Source: Congeria kusceri
Taxonomy: Eukaryota > Mollusca > Bivalvia > Myida > Dreissenidae
DNA length: 64,000 nucleotides
Reading direction: 5' to 3'
Assembly: GCA_027627225.1 (NCBI GenBank)
Contig: CM051024.1
Span: forward strand, 46,051,847-46,115,846
Part shown: piece by piece, positions 61,574 to 64,000 of the stretch
Position numbering within the stretch: the first letter of the stretch is position 1
How the letters are laid out: each line of letters starts with the position of its first letter
Notes under the pieces: model-generated
Database searches by the model: none
Told to the model about the DNA's origin: nothing
The model's input: only the letters and a program-made list of their open reading frames with translations
Made by a program: the position numbers and the translations under genes

Positions 61574-63614
61574 TTAAAACGGCCCCAAATTAAAACGGCC
61601 CCAAAATAGTTGAAACGACCACAGTTACTAAATAAATGTGGTTAAAACGGCCCCATATTATTTTAGCGATTTTAGTAGTTCCAATTTATGTGCAAACAAC
61701 ACAAAAATGGTAATATTTGTTTATTTCAGTTTATTGCATAACAATTAACCTGAAGCATACCACAAGAAGAATACAATACTGAAAATATATATCGATCACA
61801 AAAAATATAAATAGTCTTTGGAAGGTTAAGATGTGTACCTGAATATTAAAGTAATTTTGAAATAAATCGATTATAATAAAAAACATTTACACATATATGC
61901 TATCCTGAAAAAAACCCCTCTGTAGATTAATTTTGAAATACAGTGATCATAATAAATAAACATTTAAATATATTTATTTTCTGGATCACATGTGTACCTG
62001 AAACAAAAACTATGAATTACATTAATAATATGTACATTATTGTCATTTTTATAACTCATCATCACTGATAGATCATCATCGTTCATCTTCGCTCAACATC
62101 GATCTATCCGCTCTGTAACTGAAAAAAATAAATAAGAAAATTGGAATTATAATTAAAATTGATATAGTTATACAAATATGGACTTTTGAATGGATATATA
62201 TATATTTATTTATTTAGTTTGACATATTGTACATTATAAGATATAGATAAGAATAATAAATAAATAAATAAGGCATTGTTATGGAGTAAGATAATAATTG
62301 GTGAATTTACATTACCTGTTCCATGCATCGAAAAATGTTGGATAGAGTAACTTAGCGAAATCATTTTACCAAAAAATCATAAAAACGGTGTTATATTGAA
62401 ACGCTGTTTTATTGTATTTTTCAAACAGTTGACAATAATGTTGAAAATCAAAAGACATATTTGAATTAAGTTAATAAAAAGTACATGATGTATTAATACA
62501 CGTATATACATTCGTTTTACATTAGTTTTAACACCATTAAAGGATTGCTGGTATATATGAATTCGTTATAATCCCGCTTTACAATCAATAAACATTAAAA
62601 GTTAATAATATCCATTTTATTGTTTGAGTTAGGGAGTTGGATAAATTTATGAACAGATGGTTTTTCATAGTAGTATTTTTTTAAATAATGTTCTAGGGTC
62701 AGACAACCATTTACATATTATCACATAATTTACAGTTTACAGTTTGTCCATTACTCTGCACTTACACTATTTTTTCCATTAATAAAGATATTTCTGTTTA
62801 TTTGTCACCAGATTTTATAGGTCTTCAATATCTGAAGAGCTGAGGTGAGGGTTTGTAGGTGTCACCAATTAGGCTGTTATCAGTATGTGCTAGATATGGG
62901 GCACTTTAAGGGTGATAGTGACACGTTTATTACACTTTTTATTGATGATTAATGCCAAAACAAAAATAAATGGAAAATAGTAATTTTAAACAAATATATG
63001 ACTGTATATATAGAACATGATACATGACTAACTTAAGTATGTAACGAACAAGATACATTAAGAAATTGATTAATTTAATTAAGAAATGAAATAATTCATA
63101 CATAGAATAAAAACAACATAAACAATTAACTTACAATAAAATAATATACAATAAGATAAAATAAGATCAAATCAATAAATTGATTATTTATAAACTATTA
63201 AGATAATTAAATATTAAGGAAGCAAGTTTTATGTTTGAATCTTCCAACTATTTAGAAATAAAAACAAATTAATTTCGATTGCCTTAAAATATTACTAATA
63301 CTTAATACATCGCAATCATATTCATAAAGTAGTACGTACAATGATCACAGGAGACAGCCTTCTCAGCATCAGTCACTTCACAACCACAGTCTATTACAAC
63401 TTCGAATCTAAAACCGATATACATGTATTATACAATTTAAAATCCCAACGTAATAACTAATTTTGATTTGTTCACAATTTGATCATACATGAAAGGACGT
63501 TTTAACCATATGTGGGGCCGTTTTAACCAAATGTGAGGCCGTTTTAACCATATTCGAAAAATGTGTGGCCGTTTTGACCACTTTTGGGGCCGTTTTAACT
63601 TGGGGCCGTTTTAA
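61574..63614. mobile_element. 2.04-kb TTAA-flanked element with tandem GGCCCC termini
   Basis: The left end reads TTAAAACGGCCCCAAATTAA then AACGGCCCCAAAA. The right end, inverted, reads TTAAAACGGCCCCAAGTTAA then AACGGCCCCAAAA. The terminal TTAA at both sides fits a TTAA-target transposon (piggyBac or Kolobok type). Further single AAAACGGCC blocks occur inward on each side (61,642 and 63,499-63,570). The interior is AT-rich and non-coding, so the element is non-autonomous. Confidence 0.7.
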
Positions 63615-63654
63615 CTGTAATCCTTTTAAACATTGATAAAAAAATCCAAACTGA

Positions 63655-63940
63655 AAAAGGGGCTTCGACAGGTACCGTATTAAAATCCCAAAATTTCCGG
63701 AACAAGTTTTAGTTTCAGTATACAATGATGCGTGTGTATGAGAAGTTTCAACAAAATCTGTCGTTTGGAACCAAAGATATTCGCATATTTGATAAATTAT
63801 TGATGTTTTTACAGGCATATTTAATGCATAATTAACCTTGTTAAGCGTCCATTAAAAGTCATTTATTAAATGACAGCTGTATATAAAGCACGTTTTATCA
63901 TTAAACTGCACTTGTATATTACCAAACGAAACATTAAAAA
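63655..63940 (+). repeat. right copy of the diverged direct repeat
   Basis: Counterpart of 61,200-61,530, lying just outside the TTAA element on its other side. Confidence 0.6.
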
Positions 63941-64000
63941 AAAAGATCCATTTAAAAATCTCAATCTTTGTTTGAATATGAACGCTTATATTACTCAACA

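Overview
The window reads as nuclear DNA of a bivalve mollusc. It is AT-rich and intron-bearing, and crowded with bivalve-type interspersed repeats (GACCTTTGACC-rich, AGCTCACCTGAGC-ended, TTTTATGCCCC and GGGGCATAA families). Five copies of a palindromic GAGGCG...GTCGTGGGAAAA element recall repeats I associate with dreissenid mussels. The genus is an inference from memory, not a search result.

Three protein-coding loci can be assembled exon by exon with canonical GT/AG borders and matching phases. (1) NDUFB4, a complex I accessory subunit, lies on the minus strand at 5,574-6,838 (3 exons, 124 aa). (2) A secreted protein of unknown function lies on the plus strand at 18,021-20,267 (3 exons, 274 aa): signal peptide, short helical stretch and an extracellular-looking C-terminal domain. 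(3) A Polycomb-group Scm/SCMH1-type protein lies on the plus strand at 44,665-56,306 (11 exons, 556 aa): two MBT repeats, Ser/Pro linker, SLED domain and C-terminal SAM domain. Its introns hold many transposon insertions and tandem arrays.

A fourth locus at 13,338-15,084 is a chimera. A copy of Scm intron/exon sequence (second-MBT exon and linker exon) is joined in mid-exon to a copy of the last exon of the secreted gene. The Scm frame does not continue into the secreted-protein frame, yet the latter is intact.

Layout: 0.3-5 kb bivalve repeats; 5-6.9 kb NDUFB4; 6.9-12.6 kb copy A of a segmental duplication (copy B at 35.9-43.0 kb), each copy carrying private transposon insertions; 12.8-15.1 kb degenerate repeat and chimeric locus; 18-20.3 kb secreted gene; 20.8-22 kb minisatellites; 24.7-25.2 kb decayed Ty3/Gypsy-like remnant; 25.55-26.4 kb and 32.5-35.4 kb two arrays of related 62-bp satellites; 26.4-31.9 kb MITE and bivalve repeats; 43-56.3 kb Scm; 57.7-64 kb further repeats, including a 2-kb TTAA-flanked inverted-repeat element.

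The genes show no operon-like or shared-pathway relation. The main interest is genome plasticity: exon capture and fusion, a tandemly amplified splice donor, a duplicated promoter-side segment without its gene, and phase-locked satellite subfamilies. Most long uninterrupted reading frames here are by-products of tandem repeats.
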